Assembly: GCA_950295325.1 (NCBI GenBank)
Contig: OX485809.1
Span: forward strand, 6,326,001-6,386,000
DNA: 60,000 nucleotides
Direction of reading: 5' to 3'
Origin: Polytrichum commune
Taxonomy: Eukaryota > Streptophyta > Polytrichopsida > Polytrichales > Polytrichaceae
The notes below the pieces were generated by a model. It was not told the origin of the DNA. It did not search any database and was given only the letters and a program-made list of their open reading frames with translations. Positions 46,601 to 60,000 of this stretch are shown piece after piece. Both the position numbers and the translations under genes were made by a program. How positions within the stretch are numbered: the stretch's first letter is position 1; each line of letters begins with the position of its first letter.

Positions 46601-46749
46601 TTCATGGACCCTGATAGCAAGCTGACAAATGGACCACACCCTAGAAAAATTGGATTAATATCATGAGGCTCGATGAACCTCATATCAGATATTAAACTGA
46701 TAAGAACAGATACTACACTTGATCTTAGCCAAAAGGCAGAGAAAGGTAT
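46560..46749 (-). ncRNA. U2 spliceosomal snRNA
   Basis: U2 snRNA pairs with the intron branch point in the spliceosome. The minus strand from 46749 begins ATACCTTTCTCTGCC and continues with the near-invariant TTTTGGCTAAGATCAAGTG, the branch-point recognition GTAGTA, and TTATCAGTTTAATATCTGA. The following stem (ATGAGGTTC...GAGCCTCAT) differs from the Arabidopsis sequence but keeps pairing. An Sm-like site (AATTTTTC) and the stem III block CAGCTTGCTATC follow, then GTCGCC and a weak terminal stem. The 3' end is approximate. Upstream there is no clear TATA at about -30; CCACAT at about -80 resembles the core of the plant upstream sequence element (RTCCCACATCG) but matches only part of it. One substitution in stem I (CTCTGCC for CTCGGCC). 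Probably functional, but a variant or young pseudogene cannot be excluded. Confidence 0.85.
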
Positions 46750-48539
46750 GCTTGCTCTTCCTTCCAATTCCCTACTTACATCTGCTCCTGTCTCTGCCCC
46801 CCACCAGTGTCTGCAATACCTATCATGTGGCAAATGCTATGGGCATAAGGTAAGTATTGCCAAAACCAACACCCGACCTTATTCCAACACTTATAAATCT
46901 TGTAAAATATGTACATAATCATTATGAAGATGTACATAAACTGAACATCTGATATAGGTGTTGGTTGTAAGTCACCTACAAATGAAACTTTAAACCTTAG
47001 AACTTTGACATAAGAGTGTCCAAACAATGTGTTTATTAATGTGTTGGAATCCTCTTGCTCTTGCGGAAAAGAAAATCAAAACTTTGCAATTCTAGTAATA
47101 GAACTGTTCTCAGCGCTTATTCTGTCAGATTTACATATACTTACCTTATGCAATGTCTCTTGGGGCGCCTCTTACTGGACTCACGCATCACCTTTCCACA
47201 ATTTGCTCCCAGCCTCTCATGCTCTCATACACCCTTAGTCCGTGTCTTGGGCAAGAGGAAATTGCTGCATATAAGTGCACCTCTCATCCACCCATGATAA
47301 GAATATGCTCCCTAAAGGTTTATGGTTGATTCTCAAATGTGCCCCCCTAGACTAAGTTTGAGGCTAGTTTCAATGTCGTTTTAACTTCAAAAAGTGACCT
47401 CCAGACTACATACGTTTTTATTGGTTGAATGAGAGGTACGCTTGTATGCAATAATTCCCTCACCTGTGTCTTGCATACCTCATGTAACAGGTGAGTATTC
47501 TGCTGGACTCCACTATTGAGTGCGTCCTGCATCTTTACTGAAAACAATCCATCAATGTAAACATCATTTGATAAACATACTTGGTCCAGAGTAAACAAGT
47601 CATCTTGACAAGGTGTCACTTTATGGTCCTTAAATCAGTTCATCTGCCATTAGGAGACATCATACATGCTCATCTATTCTAATCATAATCATTGATTAAT
47701 GCTTTCACAACTTCATAATTCTCTTCATCGTTGACTTGAAGTAGCTGCAAAATGGCTTGTTGAAGAATACACTTTAGATACCTAGCTTAGCCGTCCATTC
47801 AAGGCAGATGCAAGGTGGAAGCATCCAAGTCATGAGATTGAAATTTCATTTACTTGAGGAAAAATCTCTACCTCTGCAGTTGGTCTTTCTAGATTTCAGG
47901 AGAAAGCCTTTCCCATTACAAAGACGCTCTCAATGCAGAGGTGAGTTGAAAAGAGGACTAGAGGAGGCTTGCAAATTACCAATGCCTTTAAACCAAACAA
48001 TAATAACACCTTGCCTTGCAATTGGCCACAGCCCCTGACAACTCTTGAGAAATGAGGCCTGTCTGGACCAGAAACACAGCCCCACTCGATTGATCTGTAA
48101 TTCTTGCAGGGTTTACTCCAGAATGCATCACTTTCAACACTGTAGTGTCTACCTGGTTTCCTGCCCATGCCTAAACCCTCTGAAGAAAGTTCTTGGTAAC
48201 ACTCTACTTCTCATTCATCATTGAAGAGTAACACCTGTGCTCTCATTAAAAATCAACTGGTAGAGGGCAGAAATTGCAACTGGTGGGAACTCGGTCCTCT
48301 TGCTTGTTGATCAAATTTGGACTGAAGAGCCTTCTGATGTTTGTTGTTGGATTGAAGGTATCCGGAATCTCCATGCCATAGCTCAAAATTACCACCTGTA
48401 ACAAAACTAAGCCATGACCCAGAAGCCTATGTTCAAAACACCAAATTTCTACAAGCTTTGCAACAAACCCCACCATACATCTCAGAGAGACTTCAGCTAC
48501 TGAACAAATGTCACCATCTCTACATCTTCTTGGGCAACA
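46750..48539. other. Intergenic, no recognised gene
   Basis: The first 100 bases are the upstream flank of the U2 gene. Short frames on both strands (for example 47808-48038 plus, 48246-48560 minus) overlap and show no family resemblance. Confidence 0.4.
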
Positions 48540-49365
48540 CCACCCCAGCTCACAAAGCATACATAGGTAAACAGGGTCACCCTACCCATCTACATGGAAG
48601 TGACAAGAAACCAAGAGCGTATAAACACATAAGAATTCTAATGCACCTCTGTATCCAAGCAATGCTGACTTGGAAAATTTCTTCCGCCTGCAACAATGGA
48701 GTGCTAGGTTGTAGAGAACAAGAGAGTAAGTCATGTAGCAGAATGCCTCCTGCAACACTAACATTCAGACTAGGTATCCACAGCCCCAGATATGGCTTGC
48801 GACTCATCAACCTCCACACGACCACCAACACCTACTCAATTATTTTCAAGCTTTCTTCTTGGAATGCACCACTTTGTACTCTGGGCTTTGAGAATGCACC
48901 TCTGATGGAAACCAAATTGATACATGACTGCTTCACATTCGTTCACGAGCCAAACCCCTTAACTCCTTGAGAAATGCCACCCAGCTCATAAAGCATATGT
49001 AACCAGGGTCACCCTACCCATGTGCATGGAAGTTACAAGAATTCAAGAGGGATGGATAAACTTATAAGAAACTCCAATGAAGCTCTGATGAATTTATTCT
49101 GCCTGCAACAATTGAGTGCTAGGTTATAGAAAACAAGAGAGTAACTCATGTAACAAATGCCTGCCGCAACACAAATATTCAGACTACCCACAGCCCCAGA
49201 TATGGCTTGCGAATTATCAACCTCACCACCACCACCACCACCACCTACTTCAATTGGTTCCAAGCTTTCTTCTTAGAATTCACCACTTTGTACTCTGGGC
49301 TTTGAAAATGCATCACCGATGGAAACCAAATCGGTGCACAATCGCTTCACTTTCCTTAGAAAAGC
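48540..49365 (-). pseudogene. Two decayed tandem copies of the SpoU methyltransferase 3' end
   Basis: Units of about 437 bp (48540-48976) and 390 bp (48977-49366) repeat the last part of the neighbouring methyltransferase gene plus its 3' flank. Both keep minus-strand pieces of motif 3 (SLNVSVAGGILLHDLL in the left unit, SLNICVAAGICYMS in the middle one), the Gly-run codons (as GGT/CCACC repeats) and the conserved flank CCAGCTCATAAAGCA. Neither has motif 1 or 2. The left unit has a 4-base insertion that shifts the frame just before motif 3. These are non-functional partial duplications, not exons of the real gene, which ends in its own stop at 49486. Confidence 0.85.
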
Positions 49366-49485
49366 CACCCCAGCTCATAAAGCAAATACAACAGTGTGAC
49401 CATACCCATGTAGATGGAAGTTACAAAAAACCAAGAGTAATGGATAAACATACAAGAATTTCAAGCAATGCTGACTTGGATGAAT

Positions 49486-51261
49486 TTATTCCACCTGCAA
49501 TGATGGAGTGCTAGGTTGTAGAGAACGAGAAAGTAACTCATGTAGCAAAATGCCTGCTGCAACACTAACATTCAGACTATCCACAGCCCCAGATATGGCT
49601 TGCGATTCATCAACCTCTGCACCACCACCACCACCACCACCACCACCTACTTCAAGTGTTTCCAACCTATCTTCTTCTTGGAATGCACCACTTTGTACTC
49701 TCGGCTTCGAGAATGCACCACCGATGGAAACCAAATCGGTACATGACCGCTTCACATTCGTTCTTAAGCCACGCCCCTCATTTCCTAACACTAAAATTGT
49801 AGGCAAACCAGGAGGGAGGGTTTGTATGGGTAGAGCCTTGGGCTCCGAGGAAGCACCAACTGCCCTCCACCCGTTCTGCACTGAAGAATCCAAAAATTTC
49901 ATCATGTTACGACATGACTGAATCTCCATCACTTCCAATGCCCCTGCACTTGCCTTGCTCACCACCCCACTCAAAGGGGCTGAGTTTTTAGCACAAACAA
50001 CAATCCCTGTCGCACCTAAGTAATGGCAGGATCGAAGAATGGCTCCGAAATTCTGAGGGTCGACGACCTCGTCAAGGGCTACCCATACAGGTGACTTCAT
50101 ACCCTCAGAATTCATAGGTTTCTCCAGAAATTCACATGGGACAAGCTCCAGCGGTGATGCATCCAGCACCAAACCCTGATGCGGTCGATTGTCCACTAAT
50201 AGATTCAGGTCATGCTTTGAGACAGTTTTCACCTTCATTTCCAAATTATGTGCTCTGCTCAACACCCAGTTCACAGCTTGTTTATCTTTTCTTTTCCCAC
50301 TTGCAACATTCTCTGCAAGATTCTCCTGCACATACAGAGTGTAAAATTGACGCCTCCCTGCCAAGAATGCTGCTCGAATGGGTGCAACTCCGTAGACAGG
50401 TTCCCCTTCTAACCTCCAATTCACAGATTCCCTCTTCGGCAAATCTTCGCCATCTCCAATCTCCTCTTCTTCAAATTCACCATCATCTCCTTTCTCCCTT
50501 CGGCCTGCTCGCTTCTCGCCACCATAACCCCCTTGCCTGTCATTTCGATAGCCATTCGACCTACCTCGAGTGGAGGAATCACTGCTCCATGGCTTAGAAT
50601 TGTTGCTCGGACGCCTATCCCAAGTCGAAGAAGAAGAAGAAGATTCTCGGGTGTCTGACTTAACCCTACCTTCCTTCTTCTTGCTGCCATCTCCAAACCC
50701 CCACTCTCTGCCTGCAAAGCTCACATCCTTACTAGGGGGTTGAGAATTTGTGCGGCCGCTATAGCCACTCCTCTCTGCAACATTCTCCCTTCCCCTGTAA
50801 TCCCTGGAATCTCTGGAATCCTCAGACTCCCATTTCCGGGGGGGATATCTCACATTACTGTTGATGTTGTTTCCATCCCTCCTGCCATTTGATCCATCAG
50901 AGCTTCTTTCCCTAACCTTTCCCGAGGTTTGGAATTTGTCAGACCTGGATGTGGTGACATCATTTGAAGGTGACTTAACCCCTTTGGCACCAAAAAATGC
51001 GTCCGCAGCTTCATCCCAGACAGTGCCTCGGGTGTTGCTTGCATTTGCATGTGGCACCAACCGGAAGCTTAGATTCGTCGAGGGAGTAGTTCCGAGATCC
51101 ACAGGGAACAGGGGGAAGTGACGCTTACTTCTGTACAGCCGAGTAGTACTAGGGTTTAAGCAGGGTTTAAGGAGCCGCATGGGTTTGGCCATGATGAGGA
51201 GTTCCGCCGAGCGACGAAGTGCAGGCGGCAGGATTGGCGACAAAATTATTGAGGACGTCAT
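49486..51261 (-). CDS. SpoU-family (TrmH/RlmB-type) rRNA 2'-O-ribose methyltransferase, organellar
   Basis: Intronless frame of 591 residues. SpoU enzymes bind SAM in a trefoil knot and methylate ribose 2'-OH in rRNA or tRNA. The first 60 or so residues are rich in Ser, Arg, Leu and Pro and poor in acids, so a mitochondrial or plastid transit peptide is likely. A Ser/Arg/Gly/Asp-rich, probably disordered linker follows to about 270, then the substrate-binding domain (YGVAPIRAAFLAGRRQFYTL, from about 288). The SpoU motifs are 1 DPQNFGAILRSCHYLGATG (about 400), 2 LVLGNEGRGLR (about 490) and 3 SLNVSVAAGILLHELL (about 560). Motifs 2 and 3 are separated by an insertion of about 50 residues with nine consecutive Gly (CCACC repeat), longer than in bacterial RlmB. 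Start at ATG 51261; a second ATG at 51192 is possible. Closest known type is MRM1/RlmB, but the target nucleotide cannot be told from sequence. Confidence 0.92.
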   Translation of the reverse strand: MTSSIILSPILPPALRRSAELLIMAKPMRLLKPCLNPSTTRLYRSKRHFPLFPVDLGTTPSTNLSFRLVPHANASNTRGTVWDEAADAFFGAKGVKSPSNDVTTSRSDKFQTSGKVRERSSDGSNGRRDGNNINSNVRYPPRKWESEDSRDSRDYRGRENVAERSGYSGRTNSQPPSKDVSFAGREWGFGDGSKKKEGRVKSDTRESSSSSSTWDRRPSNNSKPWSSDSSTRGRSNGYRNDRQGGYGGEKRAGRREKGDDGEFEEEEIGDGEDLPKRESVNWRLEGEPVYGVAPIRAAFLAGRRQFYTLYVQENLAENVASGKRKDKQAVNWVLSRAHNLEMKVKTVSKHDLNLLVDNRPHQGLVLDASPLELVPCEFLEKPMNSEGMKSPVWVALDEVVDPQNFGAILRSCHYLGATGIVVCAKNSAPLSGVVSKASAGALEVMEIQSCRNMMKFLDSSVQNGWRAVGASSEPKALPIQTLPPGLPTILVLGNEGRGLRTNVKRSCTDLVSIGGAFSKPRVQSGAFQEEDRLETLEVGGGGGGGGGAEVDESQAISGAVDSLNVSVAAGILLHELLSRSLQPSTPSLQVE

Positions 51262-51302
51262 GGGACTTTGGAGTGGAGTGGAGATGAGATAAGATGACCT
51301 AC

Positions 51303-51744
51303 TAGTTAGCCCACATTTGCATGCTTCAAGTAGTGTCCAAATTCATGTCTATGTCTTCTGCAACCACAACCACAAACATATCGTTTATCTTCTCTAAGTA
51401 GCCCACATTTGTATAAATCAAGTCATATCCAAATTCATGTCGATTATCTTTCTGCAACCACAACCACAAACCTAAACCTTAAACTTCTAGCCACCACATT
51501 TGTATGTATCAAGCCATGTCCAAATTTATGTCGACGTCTTTTCTGCAACCATGAACACACCGTTCAACTTCTCTAGCCTACATTTGCATTCATCAAGTCC
51601 TGTCCGAATTCATGTCGATGTTTTTCTACAACCACAACCCGCAACCACAATCATACCGTTCAACTTCTAGCCACCACATTTGTATGCATCAAATCATGTC
51701 CAAGTTTCTGTCGAGGTCTTGCTGCAAGCACAATCACACCACTC

Positions 51745-51750
<6 letters not shown>
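51303..51750. repeat. Tandem array upstream of the methyltransferase, about five units of 85-100 bp
   Basis: Each unit has CACATTTG(T/C)AT, ATCAAGTC or close, TGTCCAAATTCATGTCGA-type, TTTCTGCAACCACAA-type and TTCAACTTCTAGCC-type blocks. The array begins about 40 bp upstream of the methyltransferase start codon on the minus strand, so it lies in its promoter or leader. Confidence 0.8.

Positions 51751-51777
<27 letters not shown>
51750..51777. repeat. GA microsatellite
   Basis: Fourteen GA dinucleotides without interruption, directly after the tandem array. Confidence 0.95.
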
Positions 51778-51778
<1 letters not shown>

Positions 51779-52368
51779 GTGAGAGTGAAATCTGTATCTG
51801 TGAGTTTCCTGCTAATGAAATGCAAGAGATACTTTACTTCTTAAATTGGTCGGTGAAAGAGTCTGGTGCGGAGGAGTCTTACATATACTGACAATCGCAA
51901 AGTTAAATTAGGCCCTCAGGAGTGCTCGATGACTACCGCGATGTGGGAAGTGCAATTCAAGAAGTAATTAAAGACGAGATAATGCCAAGAATGTGAGTTG
52001 TCAGGAATTAGGTCAGGAGTTATCTGAGCCTGGAGATCACCGATATCTAATTGAAAATTGACTGAAATTGGTGGAATTAGCTGATCAAACCACCCAGGCC
52101 CCAATCTTCGTAAATTCTGGAAACTTTGCAACCAAACTTAAACCCAATTCAAAGGAAAATCTAAGAATGCCATTGATGCGAAGGAAGTTGAGGTTTCAGC
52201 AAGTTTTTAAGTCCTGAGAGACTCTACCACCCTGCTTATCCTTTACTTATGTATCCATAGAAAAATAAGTTGAAGTCAACATGAGATAAAGTGAGTGCAC
52301 CTATTTATGGTCACCTTTGTAGAGGTTTTAATGAAAAAATGATATTTACATGAGCACATTAAAGTATG
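51778..52368. other. Intergenic, nothing recognised
   Basis: No gene, RNA or repeat structure could be supported. Confidence 0.4.
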
Positions 52369-52740
52369 TGGGTGTTATTTGGTTTGTTTTTCATGTTCTC
52401 CAACTTCTATTGATTAGATTTACACAAAAAAATTCTTGTTGCATTAGTAAATCTACAATGAAATAATTGCAAAAACTAGATTAATAATCAGACCTTCCTT
52501 GATTTAGTGATGATTATTGGAAGTGCATGTTTGTTGATTTCTTAACTACATACATAGGTCCTTCCAATTATGCTCATTATTGAGTATAGAATAGTTATTA
52601 ATATTTGAAAATGTAGTCCAATCTCTTTGAAACATGTGTCTTTATATTGTTTCCTCTTTGATCCTCATTGCACCACATACCAATCAAATCTAGGGGTCCA
52701 ATTAAGAAAACAATCCACTTTAGAACCATCTACTTTAGCA
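52369..52740 (-). repeat. Dispersed repeat R1, same subtype as the NPF intron 1 copy
   Basis: Colinear with 41915-42290 over its whole length on the plus strand: GTGGGTGTTATTTGG-like, CAACTTCTATTGATTA-like, AGTGCATGTTTGTTGATT, TATGCTCATTATTGAGTATA, CCAATCTCTTTGAAAC and TCTAGGGGTCCAATTAAG. Confidence 0.7.
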
Positions 52741-55161
52741 AAACAGATGAGCAACACAAACATTGAGCTTGTTGTTTTTTGATTCAAGGTGCATATATTA
52801 TTGTGAATTCTTAAAGTAAGTCATAGATGACTTATGATGATTATTTTCTTACATATACATATTAAACTTGGATACGTACATGTACCTTGAAATCCATGAT
52901 AGGGCATAGTTCTCACCTTGGTGTCCTTGTGTACTATGTCAAGGTAGAAGTGCCAAATTATGCCAGTGACCCAATTCCAATACTTGTCTTTCAATCCTAA
53001 AGTAACCAATGATACATTAATAAGAAGAAGAAGAATAATGAGAATAAGCTTCACTACGAAAGGCTTTGTCGTATTCAATGCCTCTATCCTATGGTCATAA
53101 TTGAACACTTATTTTTGGCTCCTAATTGGTAGTATAGTCATCCTAATTTAGTGGATAAGTAATACATGTTGATCTAGCCACACCTTGGTGATATTTGGGT
53201 TAATCACCTTTGCAAAAATCAAACTACACCCATCATCCTCTATAATTAGGAGTGATACCCAGTAAGCCCTAACATGCTTGATTTTTGTGAGCAAGTTCGA
53301 CAAATTAGGAGGTGGCATGTGCATGTGAGGTGCCGACGAACTTGTATTAGGAGTATTCAGAGTGGAAGTTAAGTTAGCTTGTGGATAGCTCAATTTGGTC
53401 TATATGTCATCTCCTATTCTTTCACGTTCACCGTACATTTCATTCTCCACCCCCTATACCCACTCAAGTGGTGTTCTCCAAATGCCTCTCTCCCAAATTT
53501 TGGATAGAACCAATAATAAAAATCTACAAGTTAAGAGCATAGCTCATTGTTTGAGATAGACAGACATCAATGCTCAAATTTGTTGTTGGGGGAGGGGGAG
53601 GGGACGCTATGTAACCTAATGTCAATTTGCAAAGGAACCTTGACTCTCATTATTGATATCTAAACCACATGTCAATGCCAAGAAAATTTTGATATCAATT
53701 GCATCAGTCTCCTTTGGATTTGCTGATTTTTAAAGATTATGGTGAGATATTTAAAGCAATGGTCACAAGAGGTTAAAAGATTTGTGCACAATGACTAGTG
53801 CAAAATGGCTAAAGTTTGTTCAACATACAACACATATAGTGGGCGGTCATTTAAAAAAACGTTGACCTTAAATGGTTCCTAACATATGTACATACTTCAG
53901 AGAAAACTATTTAAGGAGATCTACAAGAGGCACTTCAATACTTCAAAAGCTGCAGCTTGACTTCAAAAAGAGCACAAGTTCAACTCTCTTATTCTTCAAT
54001 TCAGTTTGTCTAGCAATGGATATTAACATCTTGAGGAGAAAACCAAGTCGATTGGAAACAAACCATCAATAGTGTCCATTCAAACCCGGTCCACCTTATT
54101 GCTCCCTTCAGGCATGATAAGCATGTAGGTAATGCTTAAAATGTAGGACACTTTCTTGAGCCTTCATCATATCACATATCTTGTTATTGAAAACTCTAAG
54201 TTGTGTTTGGCTTGACCAGGTAAGTTAGTTGAACCTTGACAACAATGTTGACATCATTGTGCACCAACAACCCAATATATAAACGACTACCCAGTATGGT
54301 CTGTGTATGGGGCACCCATGTACCCATGGTAGGTAGGTAGTTGCCAAATGGTACATAGGCAACAACAATCCACGGATGATGCATGTAGCCCCATGCTCCA
54401 GTGTATAGTCGACTACTTTGGGCACGTGCCAACCTGGCCCGCTGCACTTGTGCATAGGAATTAATGTCCAAGGCATCCCTGCCTTCAAAATGGCGACTGC
54501 GTCAACAATCATAAACCCTTGTTGTTCCATAGTTTTAAGTTGTATAGTATATTAAAAGAGGCATAATGAGTGTACGTTCAGCCAAGAGGCCACTACCAGA
54601 CCATATCTATCATGCGTAATCTCTTTACGACAACATGCCACCACATATGACACTAACTAGTTTGGGCATTGTCTTGGCCCCGCTTATTGTCCCTGTGCAT
54701 GTGCATTGATGTCCCAAATCATCCCTGCACTGTCCATTCAACATGTCACTTTCGACCGCTGGCCGTTTTGGAACAGCAACTGTGTCAACGCCCACATGCC
54801 CTTGCCGTACCAAAGTTTTTACATGTATAGTAGATATTGGCCAGGACAGAAAGTTGTCAATTGTCAAACCTAGTGTGAACCAAATGCAATCAATACACCG
54901 CCACCCTCCAGCAAACCCATAATTTGCTGACACAACCACTACAGTCAACCCAAAAACAGCCACAATACAAAAAATTAATGAATTCTATAGCTGAGCTGAA
55001 TTCCTGTCTAGATCTCAAGTAAAGCCAACTGTAAATAATGCAGGTTTGGGTTTACATTAGTATACACAATGTATCTCTCAATTGTAAGCCAATGATCTAG
55101 GGTTACTGAGCCACTAATATCTCAACAAATGAATATAACTGTATCTACATTGAAAATACTA
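52741..55161. other. Intergenic, no recognised gene; one diverged duplication
   Basis: A segment at about 54415-54545 is repeated with indels at about 54660-54830 (shared TTTGGGCA, GTGCAT, GCATCCCTGC-type and ACTGCGTCAAC-type blocks). Overlapping minus-strand frames over both copies are hydrophobic and Cys/Trp-rich but unrecognised. The rest shows nothing supportable. Confidence 0.4.
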
Positions 55162-59984
<4,823 letters not shown>

Positions 59985-60000
59985 CTGCACCCATGAACAT

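Noticed and set aside
47135-47165. ATACTTACCTT, like the 5' end of U1 snRNA
   Set aside because: The match stops after about 11 bases and nothing like U1 stem-loop I follows.
48458-48970. 170-codon plus-strand frame in the duplicated methyltransferase end
   Set aside because: It is the antisense shadow of the decayed 3' copies; the sense strand explains the sequence.
54196-54963. Two adjacent minus-strand frames, possibly a transposase
   Set aside because: No catalytic or family motif is present; the frames cover a diverged local duplication and are probably chance.

Overview
The window is plant nuclear DNA, and several things point to an early-diverging land plant (moss or liverwort most likely; lycophyte or fern not excluded). 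It is AT-rich, its genes have spliceosomal introns, it is crowded with small DNA transposons and local tandem repeats, and one gene looks like ALDH21, a family known mainly from bryophytes and lycophytes. Nothing bacterial, viral or organellar was recognised.

Layout. (1) 1-3918: an intronless ALDH21-like aldehyde dehydrogenase (+, coding 2449-3918) behind a long leader or upstream region. (2) 3919-12479: gene-poor, with a hAT-type miniature element filled with a GGGTGGGCAT minisatellite (6150-6584) and a large inverted-repeat element (about 7527-8763). (3) 14128-19263: an SDE3/MOV10-type RNA helicase (+, four coding exons, 1329 residues). (4) 20385-34235: a transposon graveyard holding a broken Tc1-type transposase with a TA-flanked hairpin element inside it, a 1.8-kb inverted-repeat element carrying an unidentified minus-strand reading frame, a TTAA-flanked element, a pogo-like remnant, and many copies of one dispersed repeat (called R1 here). 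(5) 37230-39812: two local satellite-like arrays. (6) 40701-45744: an NPF6/NRT1.1-like transporter (+, four exons, 609 residues) with R1 copies in two introns. (7) 46560-46749: a U2 snRNA gene (-). (8) 48540-51261: an organelle-type SpoU rRNA methyltransferase (-) whose 3' end is present in two further decayed tandem copies just downstream. (9) 55162-59984: the C-terminal nine exons of PEX6 (-), cut by the right edge of the window.

The genes are unrelated housekeeping or metabolic loci (aldehyde detoxification, RNA silencing, solute transport, splicing, organellar rRNA modification, peroxisome biogenesis). There is no operon or gene cluster. Splice junctions for SDE3, NPF and PEX6 were placed by eye from GT/AG sites and reading-frame continuity; in each gene all exon phases add up. 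The most interesting material is in the mobile elements: in several cases the insertion can be shown to be precise, because the host repeat or reading frame closes up exactly when the element and one target-site copy are removed in thought.
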